Part shown: positions 16,251 through 24,840 of the stretch, one piece after another | How positions within the stretch are numbered: the first letter of the stretch is position 1 | Layout: each line of letters opens with the position of its first letter | DNA from: Marinomonas sp. IMCC 4694 | GTDB lineage: Bacteria > Pseudomonadota > Gammaproteobacteria > Pseudomonadales > Marinomonadaceae | DNA length: 64,000 nucleotides | Assembly (NCBI RefSeq): GCF_008122525.1 | Contig: NZ_VSRV01000001.1 | Span: 3,100,001 to 3,164,000, forward strand | Direction of reading: 5' to 3' | Position numbers and translations under genes: made by a program | The notes under the pieces: generated by a model | What the model saw: the letters and a program-made list of their open reading frames with translations, nothing else | Told to the model about the DNA's origin: nothing | The model's database searches: none

Positions 16251-17042
16251 ATGAAAAAATTGACCAAGCTACTCGGCAAAACATTGATCATCGCGGCTGG
16301 CTTTAGTGCATTAAGTGCCACCGCGGACGTATTGCAAGACATCAAAGACCGCAACCTGATTCGCATTGCGGTACCGCAAGATTTCCCGCCATTTGGTTCT
16401 ATTGGCACGGATCTGAAACCACAAGGTATCGATGTGGACATGGCAAATTACATTGCCAATGAAATGGGCGTAAAAATTGAAATCGTTCCCGTCACCAGCG
16501 CCAACCGTATTCCTTACTTACAAACGAAAAAAGTCGACTTGGTGATTTCTAGCCTGGGTAAAAACCCAGAGCGTCAAAAAGCCATCGATTTTTCCACACC
16601 TTACGCGCCTTTCTTCTTAGGGGTATTCGGTTCTAAAGACGTTGCCGTGACAGAAATTGGCGAGCTAGCCAACAAAACAGTGGGCGTAACACGCGGTTCG
16701 GTAGAAGACTTAGAGCTGGAAAAAAACGCGCCTAAGTCTGTCAACGTGCGTCGCTTTGAAGACAACAACACCACGCTAACGGCTTATTTGTCTGGTCAAG
16801 TGAATTTGATTGCTACTGGTAACTTGGTTGCCGCTGAAATTGCGAAACGTCAGCCACAACGCGCACCAGAAAGTAAATTCATGCTGAAAGATTCTCCTTG
16901 CTACATCGGTATGGCAAAAGGCGAAACGGCACTACAAGCGAAAGTGAACGAGCTAATCAAAGGCGCCTTGGCATCGGGCGAACTAAATGACATTTCCATG
17001 AAATGGTTAAAAGCACCACTGCCTAAAGGCTTCGGCGCATAA
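16251..17042 (+). CDS. Polar amino-acid-type ABC transporter, periplasmic binding protein
   Basis: A 263-residue SBP_bac_3 family protein. A signal peptide covers about residues 1-25 (MKKLTKLLGKTLIIAAGFSA, cleavage near SATA-DV). The mature protein has the family start RIAVPQDFPPFG, then GIDVDMANYIANEMG, DLVISSLGKNPERQKAIDFSTPY and TVGVTRGSVEDLELE. It should deliver the ligand to the two permeases that follow. The start is taken at 16251 because earlier in-frame codons lie in the promoter region and give no signal peptide. Next to purine-degradation genes, the ligand may be allantoin, allantoate or another nitrogen compound rather than a plain amino acid; the sequence does not tell. Confidence 0.9.
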   Translation: MKKLTKLLGKTLIIAAGFSALSATADVLQDIKDRNLIRIAVPQDFPPFGSIGTDLKPQGIDVDMANYIANEMGVKIEIVPVTSANRIPYLQTKKVDLVISSLGKNPERQKAIDFSTPYAPFFLGVFGSKDVAVTEIGELANKTVGVTRGSVEDLELEKNAPKSVNVRRFEDNNTTLTAYLSGQVNLIATGNLVAAEIAKRQPQRAPESKFMLKDSPCYIGMAKGETALQAKVNELIKGALASGELNDISMKWLKAPLPKGFGA

Positions 17043-17052
17043 GGCTTTCGTT

Positions 17053-17715
17053 ATGTTGTATTTCTCTGATCTATTGCAATACAGCGACGTGTTCCTCCGT
17101 GGTTTACAAACCACTGTCGAACTCACTGTGCTGACAACGATCTTGGGCGTGGCATTGGGTACGGTCTGCGCGACCGTACGCCAATACGGCAACCGAGCCA
17201 GTCAACGTGTGGTCAGTGTGTACGTGGAACTTATCCGTAACACGCCGTTTATTGTTCAGCTCTTTTTTATCTTCTTTGGTCTGCCTGCCATTGGCATGAT
17301 GTTGTCGCCTTGGGAAGCCAGCATGATCGCATTGACCATTAACCTTGGCGCGTACAGCACCGAAATCATTCGAGCTGGCCTAGCGAGCATTTCCAAAGGC
17401 CAAATAGAAGCAGCAAAGGTGCTGGGGCTGAACTTTCGCCAAACACTGACGCGCGTAATCTTTATTCCGGCATTTGAAAAGATTTATCCCGCGCTGACCA
17501 GCCAATGCATTATCGTCATGTTGGGTTCCGCGGTGATTTCGCAGATTTCCGTACAAGACTTAACTTACGCTGCCAACCTAGTGCAATCGCGCAACTTCCG
17601 CGCTTTTGAAAGCTACTTGGTGACCGCCTTGTTGTATTTGGGCTTGTCCATTTTGCTGCGATTTGCTTTCAACGCTTTAGGGAAACGCCTATTTGCTTAT
17701 CGAACGTCCAATTAA
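17053..17715 (+). CDS. ABC transporter permease, HisM/GlnP family
   Basis: A 220-residue inner-membrane permease. The N-terminal FLRGLQTTVELTVLTTILGVALG block and the EAA loop IEAAKVLGLNFRQTLTRVIFIPAFEKI (residues about 117-143), which contacts the ATPase, are characteristic of polar amino-acid importers. It lies 10 nt after the binding-protein gene and pairs with the second permease to form a heterodimeric channel. It differs from standard members in a phenylalanine-rich first periplasmic turn, which has no known meaning. Confidence 0.92.
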   Translation: MLYFSDLLQYSDVFLRGLQTTVELTVLTTILGVALGTVCATVRQYGNRASQRVVSVYVELIRNTPFIVQLFFIFFGLPAIGMMLSPWEASMIALTINLGAYSTEIIRAGLASISKGQIEAAKVLGLNFRQTLTRVIFIPAFEKIYPALTSQCIIVMLGSAVISQISVQDLTYAANLVQSRNFRAFESYLVTALLYLGLSILLRFAFNALGKRLFAYRTSN

Positions 17716-17748
17716 AAAGCATTCAATAAGCAAAATGAGGAACACTCA

Positions 17749-18399
17749 ATGATCGAATTTTCTAACTACGACATTCTGCGCAATCTCTTGTTTGCGACAC
17801 AATGGACGATTTTATTGTCACTGGCGGCGTTTATCGGTGGCACAACCGTCGCGCTGGCATTGACCGCCATGCGTTTGACCCGTAACCCTGCCATGCAACG
17901 TATCGTGCGTGTTTATGTGGAACTGTTTCAAGGCACGCCATTGTTGATGCAGATGTTTTTGTGCTTCTTTGGCTTGTCCATGCTGGGTTATGAAATCTCC
18001 GCTTGGGGCGCGGCCATTTTGTCACTGACGTTTTTCACCAGCGCCTTTTTAGTCGAAATCTGGCGTGGCTGTATCGACACCTTGCCGAAAGGCCAATGGG
18101 AAGCCAGCCGTTGTTTGGGCTTGAGCTTCTTACAAACCCTGCGTCATATTATCTTGCCGCAAGCGATTCGTGTCGCGACCGCACCGACAGTGGGTTTTTC
18201 AGTTCAAGTCATAAAAGGCACCGCGCTGGCGTCTGTCATTGGCTTTGTCGAACTCACCAAAGTCGGCACCATGCTCAATAACGCGACCTTTGAACCCTTT
18301 AAAGTATTCACCCTCGTTGCGCTTATTTACTTCTTACTTTGTTATCCACTGTCTTTATACAGCAAGCATTTGGAGAAAAAATTCCATGTCTCTCGTTAA
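17749..18399 (+). CDS. ABC transporter permease, HisQ/GlnP family
   Basis: A 216-residue second permease of the importer, with the family start LLFATQWTILLSLAAFIGG, VYVELFQGTPLLMQMFL, and the EAA loop GQWEASRCLGLSFLQTLRHIILPQ. It has a good GAGG ribosome site and its last 14 nt overlap the ATPase gene, so the two products are probably made in fixed ratio. With the first permease it forms the membrane channel; substrate is not predictable beyond small polar compounds. Confidence 0.92.
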   Translation: MIEFSNYDILRNLLFATQWTILLSLAAFIGGTTVALALTAMRLTRNPAMQRIVRVYVELFQGTPLLMQMFLCFFGLSMLGYEISAWGAAILSLTFFTSAFLVEIWRGCIDTLPKGQWEASRCLGLSFLQTLRHIILPQAIRVATAPTVGFSVQVIKGTALASVIGFVELTKVGTMLNNATFEPFKVFTLVALIYFLLCYPLSLYSKHLEKKFHVSR

Positions 18400-19114
18400 C
18401 TTACATCAAGTCCATAAATACTATGGCGATCTGCATGTATTGAAAGGCATTGACCTTGATATCAAAGCAGGCGAAGTCGTTTCCATTATTGGCAAAAGCG
18501 GCTCTGGTAAAAGTACTCTATTGCGCTGTGTGAATGGCTTGGAACAATACCAAGAAGGCGGCATTACCGTTGACGGTAAAGAAGTCACCACCGAAGACAT
18601 TCAAGTACGTCGCCTTGCCCTTAGCGTCGGTATGATCTTCCAAAACTTCAATCTATTCCCACACATGACGGTGGGCGAAAACGTCATGCTTGCGCCGACA
18701 ATTGTGTTGAAGAAAAGCAAAGCCGAGGCCGAGGAAATCGCACGCGCCATGTTGGAAAAAGTGGGACTGGCAGAAAAATTCGACAGCTTCCCAGAAAAGC
18801 TTTCTGGCGGTCAGCAACAACGTGTCGCCATCGCCCGTGCCTTGGCCATGTCACCCAAGGTTTTGCTGTGCGATGAAATCACCTCAGCACTCGATCCAGA
18901 ACTGGTCGGCGAAGTATTAAAGGTATTGGAACAATTAGCCGAAGAAGGCATGACCTTGATACTGGTAACCCATGAAATGAACTTCGCCCGCGACGTCGGC
19001 AGCCGAGTAGTCTTCATGCACCAAGGCAAAGTCTGGGAACAAGGCGATCCCAAAACCGTGCTGTCCAACCCACAGACAGACGAACTGAAACAGTTTATGG
19101 GGGCCGTGCTTTAA
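18386..19114 (+). CDS. ABC transporter ATP-binding protein, GlnQ/HisP family
   Basis: A 242-residue ATPase. Walker A GKSGSGKST, Q-loop in MIFQNFNLFPHMTV, signature LSGGQQQRVAIARAL, Walker B VLLCDEITSALDPE and switch histidine in LVTHEM are all intact. It closes the importer operon and overlaps the preceding permease gene by 14 nt. The start MSLVNLHQVHKYYG at 18386 is preferred over longer in-frame extensions that lie wholly inside the permease. Walker B ends DEIT rather than the usual DEPT, a known tolerated variant. Confidence 0.94.
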   Translation: MSLVNLHQVHKYYGDLHVLKGIDLDIKAGEVVSIIGKSGSGKSTLLRCVNGLEQYQEGGITVDGKEVTTEDIQVRRLALSVGMIFQNFNLFPHMTVGENVMLAPTIVLKKSKAEAEEIARAMLEKVGLAEKFDSFPEKLSGGQQQRVAIARALAMSPKVLLCDEITSALDPELVGEVLKVLEQLAEEGMTLILVTHEMNFARDVGSRVVFMHQGKVWEQGDPKTVLSNPQTDELKQFMGAVL

Positions 19115-19173
19115 TATTACGAGAGTAAAGAAGAAATCTCACTGGCGTGCGGTTTTAAAAAAGAACGTCATTT

Positions 19174-19196
19174 GGCTCATGCTCGAGCCTTTTTTA
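19174..19196 (+). terminator. Terminator of the importer operon
   Basis: Stem GGCTC/GAGCC with a 6-nt loop followed by T6, about 60 nt after the ATPase stop. Confidence 0.75.
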
Positions 19197-19250
19197 TGTG
19201 CCGGTCTTTACCGAGCGGTTCAATTATTAACTTAATACTCTCAATTGTCG

Positions 19251-19283
19251 CAGGGCAATTTCAAGTAATGATAATTTGCCCTG
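19251..19283. repeat. Hairpin CAGGGCAA-(A)TT between convergent genes
   Basis: CAGGGCAATT (19251-19260) pairs with AATTTGCCCTG (19273-19283) with a single bulged base, just after the stop of the minus-strand methyltransferase-like gene. There is no T-run, so it may act as a 3' end stabiliser or a weak terminator. Confidence 0.5.
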
Positions 19284-19287
19284 ACGT

Positions 19288-19749
19288 TTAGATCCAGCGA
19301 CGCACTTGAGACTTATATTGACGATAAGAACCGGCAAACTTTTCTTGCATAAACCGTTCTTCTGGTACGATTTGAAAACGATTCATATAAAGAATAAACG
19401 CAGGCAAAAGTAAAACAGAAATGCTACTACCTAAAAACAAACACCATCCACACAATACTAATAGAAGCCCTAAATACATTGGATTACGACTGTAACGATA
19501 CACCCCACTCACGACCAAATGGCTTGATTGATCTGGCACTCTTGGGTCTGCGGTTGTTCCCACCCTTGTGAATTCCAACACACCCGCAATCCCAATACAA
19601 AAACCCACTGCTGCCACCCCAATCGACCACCATACCATACCAGGAAAATCGACATGGGAATTCAATACACTGCGTGAAACTAGCCACATACCAATAGCAG
19701 CAAACACGACCAGCACAACAGGAGGCAATTTAAGCTCAAGGTTTTTCAT
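19288..19749 (-). CDS. Isoprenylcysteine carboxyl methyltransferase/PEMT-family membrane protein
   Basis: A 153-residue protein with about four membrane segments and the C-terminal methyltransferase block SGVYRYSRNPMYLGLLL followed by IVPEERFMQEKFAGSYRQYKSQVRRW, as in bacterial ICMT-like proteins. These small SAM-binding membrane proteins have mostly unknown substrates in bacteria. A start at 19747-19749 with AAAGGAG upstream replaces a longer frame beginning at 19806 that lacks a ribosome site. It is monocistronic, between the importer operon and the HTH gene, and no functional link is evident. Confidence 0.85.
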   Translation of the reverse strand: MKNLELKLPPVVLVVFAAIGMWLVSRSVLNSHVDFPGMVWWSIGVAAVGFCIGIAGVLEFTRVGTTADPRVPDQSSHLVVSGVYRYSRNPMYLGLLLVLCGWCLFLGSSISVLLLPAFILYMNRFQIVPEERFMQEKFAGSYRQYKSQVRRWI

Positions 19750-19939
19750 AGCACACTCCTTTGATGACCTATATATGACACTACCGAATAATACAAGCAC
19801 ACCCACCCAAGGACAATTGATATGAACATGGCTATTTACTATTTCCTAATACGCCACTAAACGCTCGTATTGTTACTTATCTGTCATATTAATTTCGTAA
19901 TCTCATTGAGTACATTCTTTATTTTATGAGGACAAAACA

Positions 19940-20023
19940 ATGAAAATGAAAATGAAAGATCAATTAGACAGCGCTCAACCGATGAAAAAACATAAAGCGA
20001 CGTCAAAAAAAAAACGCCGCTAA
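19940..20023 (+). other. Short lysine-rich frame that likely is the true start of the following HTH gene
   Basis: A 27-codon frame, MKMKMKDQLDSAQPMKKHKA..., has a good ribosome site (TGAGGA) and ends at TAA just past an A10 run (20005-20014). With one A fewer it would run on as ...SKKNAAKKKKTIMVILKK into the HTH gene at 20040, which has no ribosome site of its own. Confidence 0.5.
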
Positions 20024-20039
20024 AAAGAAAAAAACCATC

Positions 20040-20477
20040 ATGGTTATTCTTAAAAAGAACGTAAGCCATCTTAACCGTGCACAAACCATAGAAAAAGTAC
20101 AAACCGTGCAGGACGCCATGCCTACAAAAGTGACGTTACTTCCTCGCAATAACAATTCACAAAGGGCCTCTAAAAATACTAAACCTATGTCCAAAGAAGC
20201 CCAGTTGATTGCCATCAACGCCATCATCAGGCACGTATTGATGAACGAAATGACGCAAGGTCAAGCTCTGCGCGAACTGCGTATGAACGTGTTGGGGATA
20301 GGGCAAGACGCTTACACGCAGATTGCTGGAGTGTCTCGTAAAACCTTGTCTGAAATCGAAAACGACAAGGGCAACTACACCGCTGAAATCATCAACAAAG
20401 TGTTTGCTCCCTTTAAACTTACCGTCGGGTTAGTACCCACTTCCAGTCAATTATTAGTCGCTATTATGACCGATTAA
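20040..20477 (+). CDS. HTH-domain protein (XRE-like), probable frameshifted start
   Basis: A 145-codon frame. The first 60 residues are basic and low in complexity; the C-terminal half holds a Cro/C1-type helix-turn-helix, QALRELRMNVLGIGQDAYTQIAGVSRKTLSEIENDKGN (about residues 75-112), followed by INKVFAPFKLTVGLVP. Proteins of this shape are small DNA-binding regulators. Position 20040 itself has only poly-A upstream, so translation probably begins at 19940 and crosses the A10 tract, either through a sequence error or slippage. The 3' end overlaps the convergent phhB gene by 24 nt. No target is suggested by neighbours. Confidence 0.7.
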   Translation: MVILKKNVSHLNRAQTIEKVQTVQDAMPTKVTLLPRNNNSQRASKNTKPMSKEAQLIAINAIIRHVLMNEMTQGQALRELRMNVLGIGQDAYTQIAGVSRKTLSEIENDKGNYTAEIINKVFAPFKLTVGLVPTSSQLLVAIMTD

Positions 20478-20780
20478 AGCGCTGGCAAATTTATCCATTT
20501 GAGTAGCCAGATCAATATCTTTTTGAGAAATACCCGACACATCATGAGTGGTTAATTGCACGTTAACTTTATTGTACACGTTGAACCACTCCGGATGATG
20601 ATCGTGCTTTTCAACGTATAAAGCGCACATCGTCATAAAGCCAAATGCCTGTTGGAAGTTTTTGAACTTGAACGTTCGGGTGAGTTTTTCGTCTTCTATC
20701 GTCCAGTCTTTTGTGGTTTGAATATTGAGCTGAATGAGTGCATTTTCTATGTCATGTTGGTCAAGTTTTCTATGTGGCAT
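20454..20780 (-). CDS. phhB: Pterin-4a-carbinolamine dehydratase
   Basis: A 108-residue protein with the family signature EKHDHHPEWFNVYNKV and the following LTTHDVSGISQKDIDLA. The histidine pair and tryptophan of this motif form the active site that dehydrates 4a-hydroxy-tetrahydropterin, recycling the cofactor of phenylalanine hydroxylase. No phhA lies next to it here; in some bacteria the protein stands alone and also serves as a coactivator or in molybdopterin-related chemistry. It is convergent with, and overlaps, the HTH gene. Confidence 0.93.
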   Translation of the reverse strand: MPHRKLDQHDIENALIQLNIQTTKDWTIEDEKLTRTFKFKNFQQAFGFMTMCALYVEKHDHHPEWFNVYNKVNVQLTTHDVSGISQKDIDLATQMDKFASALIGHNSD

Positions 20781-20925
20781 TTGAACCTCTGCTTAAAATA
20801 AAAATACGATTTTGCAGTGTAATACAAAAAATATATATGGACGTCGCGTGTTGTATCAATCGTAACAAATTCATAGACGGTTCGCTGGTAACGGCGCACT
20901 ATCGTCGTTACCCTGTAGGAAGAGA

Positions 20926-21966
20926 ATGCTGATTAACTGTATTTCACCGAGTTTCGGCTCGTATTTATTTGAAAAGGACACGGTTGTGAACCTCACTCCA
21001 GATTTACGCCAAGTGCAATGTGTTGCACTAAAAAATGCATCGCTTACTGTGTCTATTTTGACATTAGGGGCGAGTATTCAATCTCTTTACCTTAAAGGCT
21101 ACAAGCATTCTTTGGTGCTGGGTTCAATGCAATTAACCGACTACCTTCACACTGCAAAGTATTTTGGTGCGGTCGTTGGTCGAGTCGCAAATCGAATTAA
21201 TCGAGGCCACGCCGTTGTTGGTGGGCTGCCTTATTCTTTGCCACTCACCTCGCCAGAAGTTCACCATTTGCATGGTGGCCCCAATGGCGTGAGCCATAAA
21301 ATTTGGTCGATCGTAGAGCAGGCTGATGACCGCGTTCAACTGCAAATTACCCTTCCTGACGGTGACATGGGGTATCCCGGCAACATGGTGGTAACGGTGT
21401 GGTATCGTTTGCTCGACAACACCTTAGAAATGGAAATCACCGCCACCACAGAGACTCTGACGATCTGCAATTTTGCAGGTCACAGCTACGTCAATTTGGA
21501 TGGTAAAGGCTCTATTTTGGACCATCAGCTGAGCATTCAGGCTGCTCATTATTTACCGGTTGACGCAGGGCTTATTCCCACCGGTGAAGTCATGCCAACC
21601 TCAGGCAGCGCATTTGATTTTACCCAACCTCGCATCATAGGAAGGCAAGATTATCCGGGGCTCGACACGAACTTTTGTCTGTCGCTGATCAATCGTCCAA
21701 TACAAACTGTTGCAACACTCAAAGCCCCCATAACGGGCCTCACGCTGCATTACCAAACCACGCAACCGGGTCTCCAAGTGTACGACGGGCGCCACATTCA
21801 ACTTGGCGCCGAATCGAACATAAACCAAGGTGCGCTCTGCGCTTACGCAGGCCTTGCTCTTGAAGCGCAACACTGGCCAGATGCGATTAATCACCCCCAC
21901 TTCCCGTCGATTTTACTCACCCCTGAAGAAACATATCGGCAAGTAACACGCTATGTTTTCGAATAA
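20926..21966 (+). CDS. galM: Aldose 1-epimerase (mutarotase)
   Basis: A 346-residue GalM-family protein. The family pattern is visible as YFGAVVGRVANRINRG, the HHLHGGPNGVSHK active-site histidine block, the second-histidine region FAGHSYVNLDG and the C-terminal ALEAQHWPDAINHP with the catalytic glutamate. It interconverts alpha and beta anomers of sugars such as galactose, arabinose or xylose, and sits next to a GbpR-like regulator and the ChvE-GguAB importer, so it likely feeds the sugar dehydrogenase of that cluster. The ATG has AGGA five bases upstream; a GTG at 20986 with GGAC is an alternative start that would remove 20 residues. Confidence 0.9.
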   Translation: MLINCISPSFGSYLFEKDTVVNLTPDLRQVQCVALKNASLTVSILTLGASIQSLYLKGYKHSLVLGSMQLTDYLHTAKYFGAVVGRVANRINRGHAVVGGLPYSLPLTSPEVHHLHGGPNGVSHKIWSIVEQADDRVQLQITLPDGDMGYPGNMVVTVWYRLLDNTLEMEITATTETLTICNFAGHSYVNLDGKGSILDHQLSIQAAHYLPVDAGLIPTGEVMPTSGSAFDFTQPRIIGRQDYPGLDTNFCLSLINRPIQTVATLKAPITGLTLHYQTTQPGLQVYDGRHIQLGAESNINQGALCAYAGLALEAQHWPDAINHPHFPSILLTPEETYRQVTRYVFE

Positions 21967-22113
21967 CGCATGCTTTAAAGCGGGAGGTGAATGGGTCAAC
22001 AGCAGCCTGTGCACAGTCGCGACATCACCACTTCGATCACCTACTTTTTATAGACTTATGTGATTTATGCTCAACGAATTTACACTCATTTCATTAGAAT
22101 AATAGAGGTCAAT

Positions 22114-23058
22114 ATGGACATAGGTCTGGCCAAGCATTTAAAACTCAATCAACTGCGTTTAATTTCGGTTATTTCCGAGCATGGTCAATTGAGCATTGCC
22201 GCCGATGAAATGGCAATGACACAACCTGCTGCGTCACGCATGTTGAGTGAAATTGAACAAACAATCGGTACACGTTTATTTATTCGTCACGCCAAAGGCA
22301 TGGAACCAACCTTAGTTGGTCAAGCTGTGGCACGTCGGGCGCACAACCTTTTGGTTGAGCTTAGAGATCTTGCCCGTGAAGTAGGCGAACTAAAAGAAGG
22401 CGGCGGCGGAACCACGGCCATCGGTGCAGTAACAGGTGCTGCAGTGGGCTTTGTGATTCCTGCTATTCAACAATTGCGAGCCATCGCCCCAAAAGCCGAG
22501 ATTGATATCAATGTTGATACCAGTGATATTTTGGTGCGGGACTTAATTGCCGGTAACAATGATTTTGTCCTCGCGCGAATTCCTAAACAATACGACGCCA
22601 ACGAGTTTGAAATTTACCCGGCTCGTACAGAATCCGTCACGCTAGTGGTTCGCAAAGATCATCCATTGGCCAGTTTAGATACCGTCAAAATTCGCGACTT
22701 AGCCCACTTTGAATGGGTCATGCAATCTCATCGAGCGCCCATACGCGAAGCGGTTGAAGCCGCCTTTATGGAAGAACGCGCCGAATTGCCATTAAGTATC
22801 ACCAACAGCACGTCATTATTGGCATTGATCGCGATTCTAGTTTCGTCTAACGCCATTGCACCTATGGCCAGAGAAGTGAGCGACTTGTTGGTTGGTCATA
22901 AAGTAAAAGCCGATTTAAAAACGCTTAAACTAGACCGAAAAATAATTATGAGTCCTTATTATTTATTGCAAATGCGTGGTCGCCAATTATCGCCTCTTGC
23001 CAATCAGCTCAAGCGTTTAGTGCTTGCCGAGCTGGAACAAAAGCCAGCGAACACGTAA
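22114..23058 (+). CDS. LysR-family regulator, GbpR-like
   Basis: A 314-residue LTTR. The N-terminal winged HTH is clear (LNQLRLISVISEHGQLSIAADEMAMTQPAASRMLSEIE), followed by the co-inducer domain (GTTAIGAVTGAAVGFVIPAI onwards). Its position between galM and the ChvE-type sugar operon matches GbpR of Agrobacterium and Azospirillum, which governs chvE-like genes in response to arabinose, galactose or fucose. The start MDIGLAK at 22114 has an AGAGG ribosome site and replaces an earlier in-frame ATG. A dyad with a nearby half-site upstream of chvE (32438-32484) is a possible target. Confidence 0.87.
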   Translation: MDIGLAKHLKLNQLRLISVISEHGQLSIAADEMAMTQPAASRMLSEIEQTIGTRLFIRHAKGMEPTLVGQAVARRAHNLLVELRDLAREVGELKEGGGGTTAIGAVTGAAVGFVIPAIQQLRAIAPKAEIDINVDTSDILVRDLIAGNNDFVLARIPKQYDANEFEIYPARTESVTLVVRKDHPLASLDTVKIRDLAHFEWVMQSHRAPIREAVEAAFMEERAELPLSITNSTSLLALIAILVSSNAIAPMAREVSDLLVGHKVKADLKTLKLDRKIIMSPYYLLQMRGRQLSPLANQLKRLVLAELEQKPANT

Positions 23059-23092
23059 CCCTTAGTGATTAACTTGACCAAGAAGCAAAAAA

Positions 23093-23127
23093 AAGCGAGT
23101 CGGTTGATTTAACAACCGAACTCGCTT
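23093..23127. terminator. Bidirectional terminator between the LysR and aldehyde dehydrogenase genes
   Basis: Long stem AAGCGAGT-CGGTTG / CAACCGAACTCGCTT with one bulge and a 6-nt loop, preceded by an A8 run and followed by TAAT, between two convergent genes. Confidence 0.88.
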
Positions 23128-23161
23128 AATAACCCGCCTTGGGATATTTAATTCATCACCA

Positions 23162-24670
23162 CTAGCCTGCTAAATCTTTTGGCAACAGAGCTTTTGGAAT
23201 ATTTTGATAACACACTGGGCGCAAGAAGCGACGAATCGACAAGGTGCCAACTGAGGTTGCACCGAAGTTTGTCGACGCCGGATACGGCCCGCCATGTACC
23301 ATGGTATCGTTCACTTCAACACCTGTTGGGAAACCATTCGCTAGCAAACGACCCGCTTTGCGCTCCAACACTGGTAGAAGTTTCTGACACGCGGCATGAT
23401 CGCCTTCATCAAGATGAATAGTACACGTCAACTGGCCTTCCAAATGACGAGCCAACTCAACCATCTGCTCGACGCTTTCCGCCAGAACCACCAAACCAAG
23501 AGGACCAAAGACTTCTTGATGAAGAGTTGGGTGATCTAGCCATGCTTGACCCGTTACCGTGAACAAGTTTGGTAATGCCGTTCTATCTGTTGTGTCTGCG
23601 TTACGAACAACCGACTCAATACCTGTTTTTTCTATTGCCGCCACACCTGAGCGGTAAGCATCAGCAATGCCATCCGTTAGCATGGTTTGCGCAGAGATCT
23701 CAGATAGAGCCGCACTCGCTGCTGCAATCATGGCTTTTGAATCGGCGTTGTCTAACATCACCGCAATACCAGGGTTTGTACAGAACTGCCCAGCGCCCAT
23801 AGTCAATGAACCCGCCCAGCCTTTACCTAACTCTTCAGCACGGTTTTTCACCGCTTCCGGCATCACAAACATTGGGTTCACAGAACCCAGCTCGCCAAAG
23901 AAAGGAATTGGCTCTGGACGCGCCGCACACAAATCAAACAAGGCACGACCACCCGCCAAACTACCAGTAAAGCCAACCGCTTTAATAAGCGGATGCTGTA
24001 CTAGAGCTTGACCAACTTGGCGATTACCGCCTTGAATCAAGGAGAAAACACCCGCTGGCATCTTGCAACGTTTCATCGCCACTTCAACTGCTTGAGCAAC
24101 GAGCTCGCCTGTTCCCGGATGAGCAGAATGCCCTTTCACCACAACTGGACAACCCGCCGCGAGAGCCGCCGCCGTATCGCCACCTGCCGTTGAAAACGCC
24201 AACGGAAAGTTAGACGCACCAAACACTGCAACAGGACCAATCGGACGCTGTACCATGTACATATCAGGACGTGGCAACGGTGCGCGATCTGGCAAGGCTT
24301 CATCAAAACGACGATCCAAGTATTCGCCCGATAAAATACGCTCAGCAAATAAACGAAGTTGCCCTGTTGTACGACCGCGTTCGCCTTGCAAACGTGCTGC
24401 TGGCAAACCTGTTTCCTGTACACCGATCTCTGTAATTTGATCGCCTAGCACATCAATTTCATCAGCAATCGCATTTAGAAAAGCCGCGCGATCTTCACGA
24501 GTGGAATAACCAAATTCTTCAAACGCCGCTTCGGCGGCTTCTACCGCTGCGTCTACATCAGACACGCGACCAACGGCAAATTCATGAGAAGATCCTGTAG
24601 CAGGCGTTGAAGAAAATGTTGCGTCGCCCTTTACCCATTTACCGGCAATAAAATGCTGTCCCGTTAACAT
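23162..24670 (-). CDS. 2-oxoglutarate semialdehyde dehydrogenase
   Basis: A 502-residue NAD(P)-dependent aldehyde dehydrogenase. The general-base glutamate is in FFGELGSVNP and the catalytic cysteine in GAGQFCTNPG; VFGASNFPLAFS marks the cofactor fold. Similar proteins oxidise alpha-ketoglutaric semialdehyde to 2-oxoglutarate, the last step of oxidative pentose (Weimberg) routes and of hexarate degradation. It is the last gene of the ChvE operon, after a dehydratase and a repeat-containing spacer. The start is put at ATG 24668-24670, five bases after AGGAG; the GTG two codons earlier falls right on the ribosome site. Confidence 0.9.
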   Translation of the reverse strand: MLTGQHFIAGKWVKGDATFSSTPATGSSHEFAVGRVSDVDAAVEAAEAAFEEFGYSTREDRAAFLNAIADEIDVLGDQITEIGVQETGLPAARLQGERGRTTGQLRLFAERILSGEYLDRRFDEALPDRAPLPRPDMYMVQRPIGPVAVFGASNFPLAFSTAGGDTAAALAAGCPVVVKGHSAHPGTGELVAQAVEVAMKRCKMPAGVFSLIQGGNRQVGQALVQHPLIKAVGFTGSLAGGRALFDLCAARPEPIPFFGELGSVNPMFVMPEAVKNRAEELGKGWAGSLTMGAGQFCTNPGIAVMLDNADSKAMIAAASAALSEISAQTMLTDGIADAYRSGVAAIEKTGIESVVRNADTTDRTALPNLFTVTGQAWLDHPTLHQEVFGPLGLVVLAESVEQMVELARHLEGQLTCTIHLDEGDHAACQKLLPVLERKAGRLLANGFPTGVEVNDTMVHGGPYPASTNFGATSVGTLSIRRFLRPVCYQNIPKALLPKDLAG

Positions 24671-24733
24671 ACTCACTCCTCTCTTTAATAAATGAAATTC
24701 AATGCATTAAGTTAAACGCTGAAGTTGCCTAGC

Positions 24734-24810
24734 GATGGCGAGCATCAAGCCCAAGGATGGGCGTTACGCCCCTCGCGGACAGGGATGTCCGTTGGGGCGG
24801 TGCTGCCATC
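24734..24810. repeat. Three-way-junction palindromic repeat (REP-like) in the sugar operon
   Basis: An outer stem, GATGGC-(G)-AGCATC with GGTGCT-GCCATC, encloses two hairpins: GCCC-AAGGAT-GGGC (24749-24762) and CGCCCC...GGGGCG (24767-24799), whose tip is CGGACA-GGGA-TGTCCG (24776-24791). It lies between the dehydratase and aldehyde dehydrogenase genes of one operon. The stacking of nested perfect stems is typical of dispersed REP elements. Confidence 0.75.
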
Positions 24811-24840
24811 ACAAGGCAGGGTCAGACTTAAAAACTTAAT

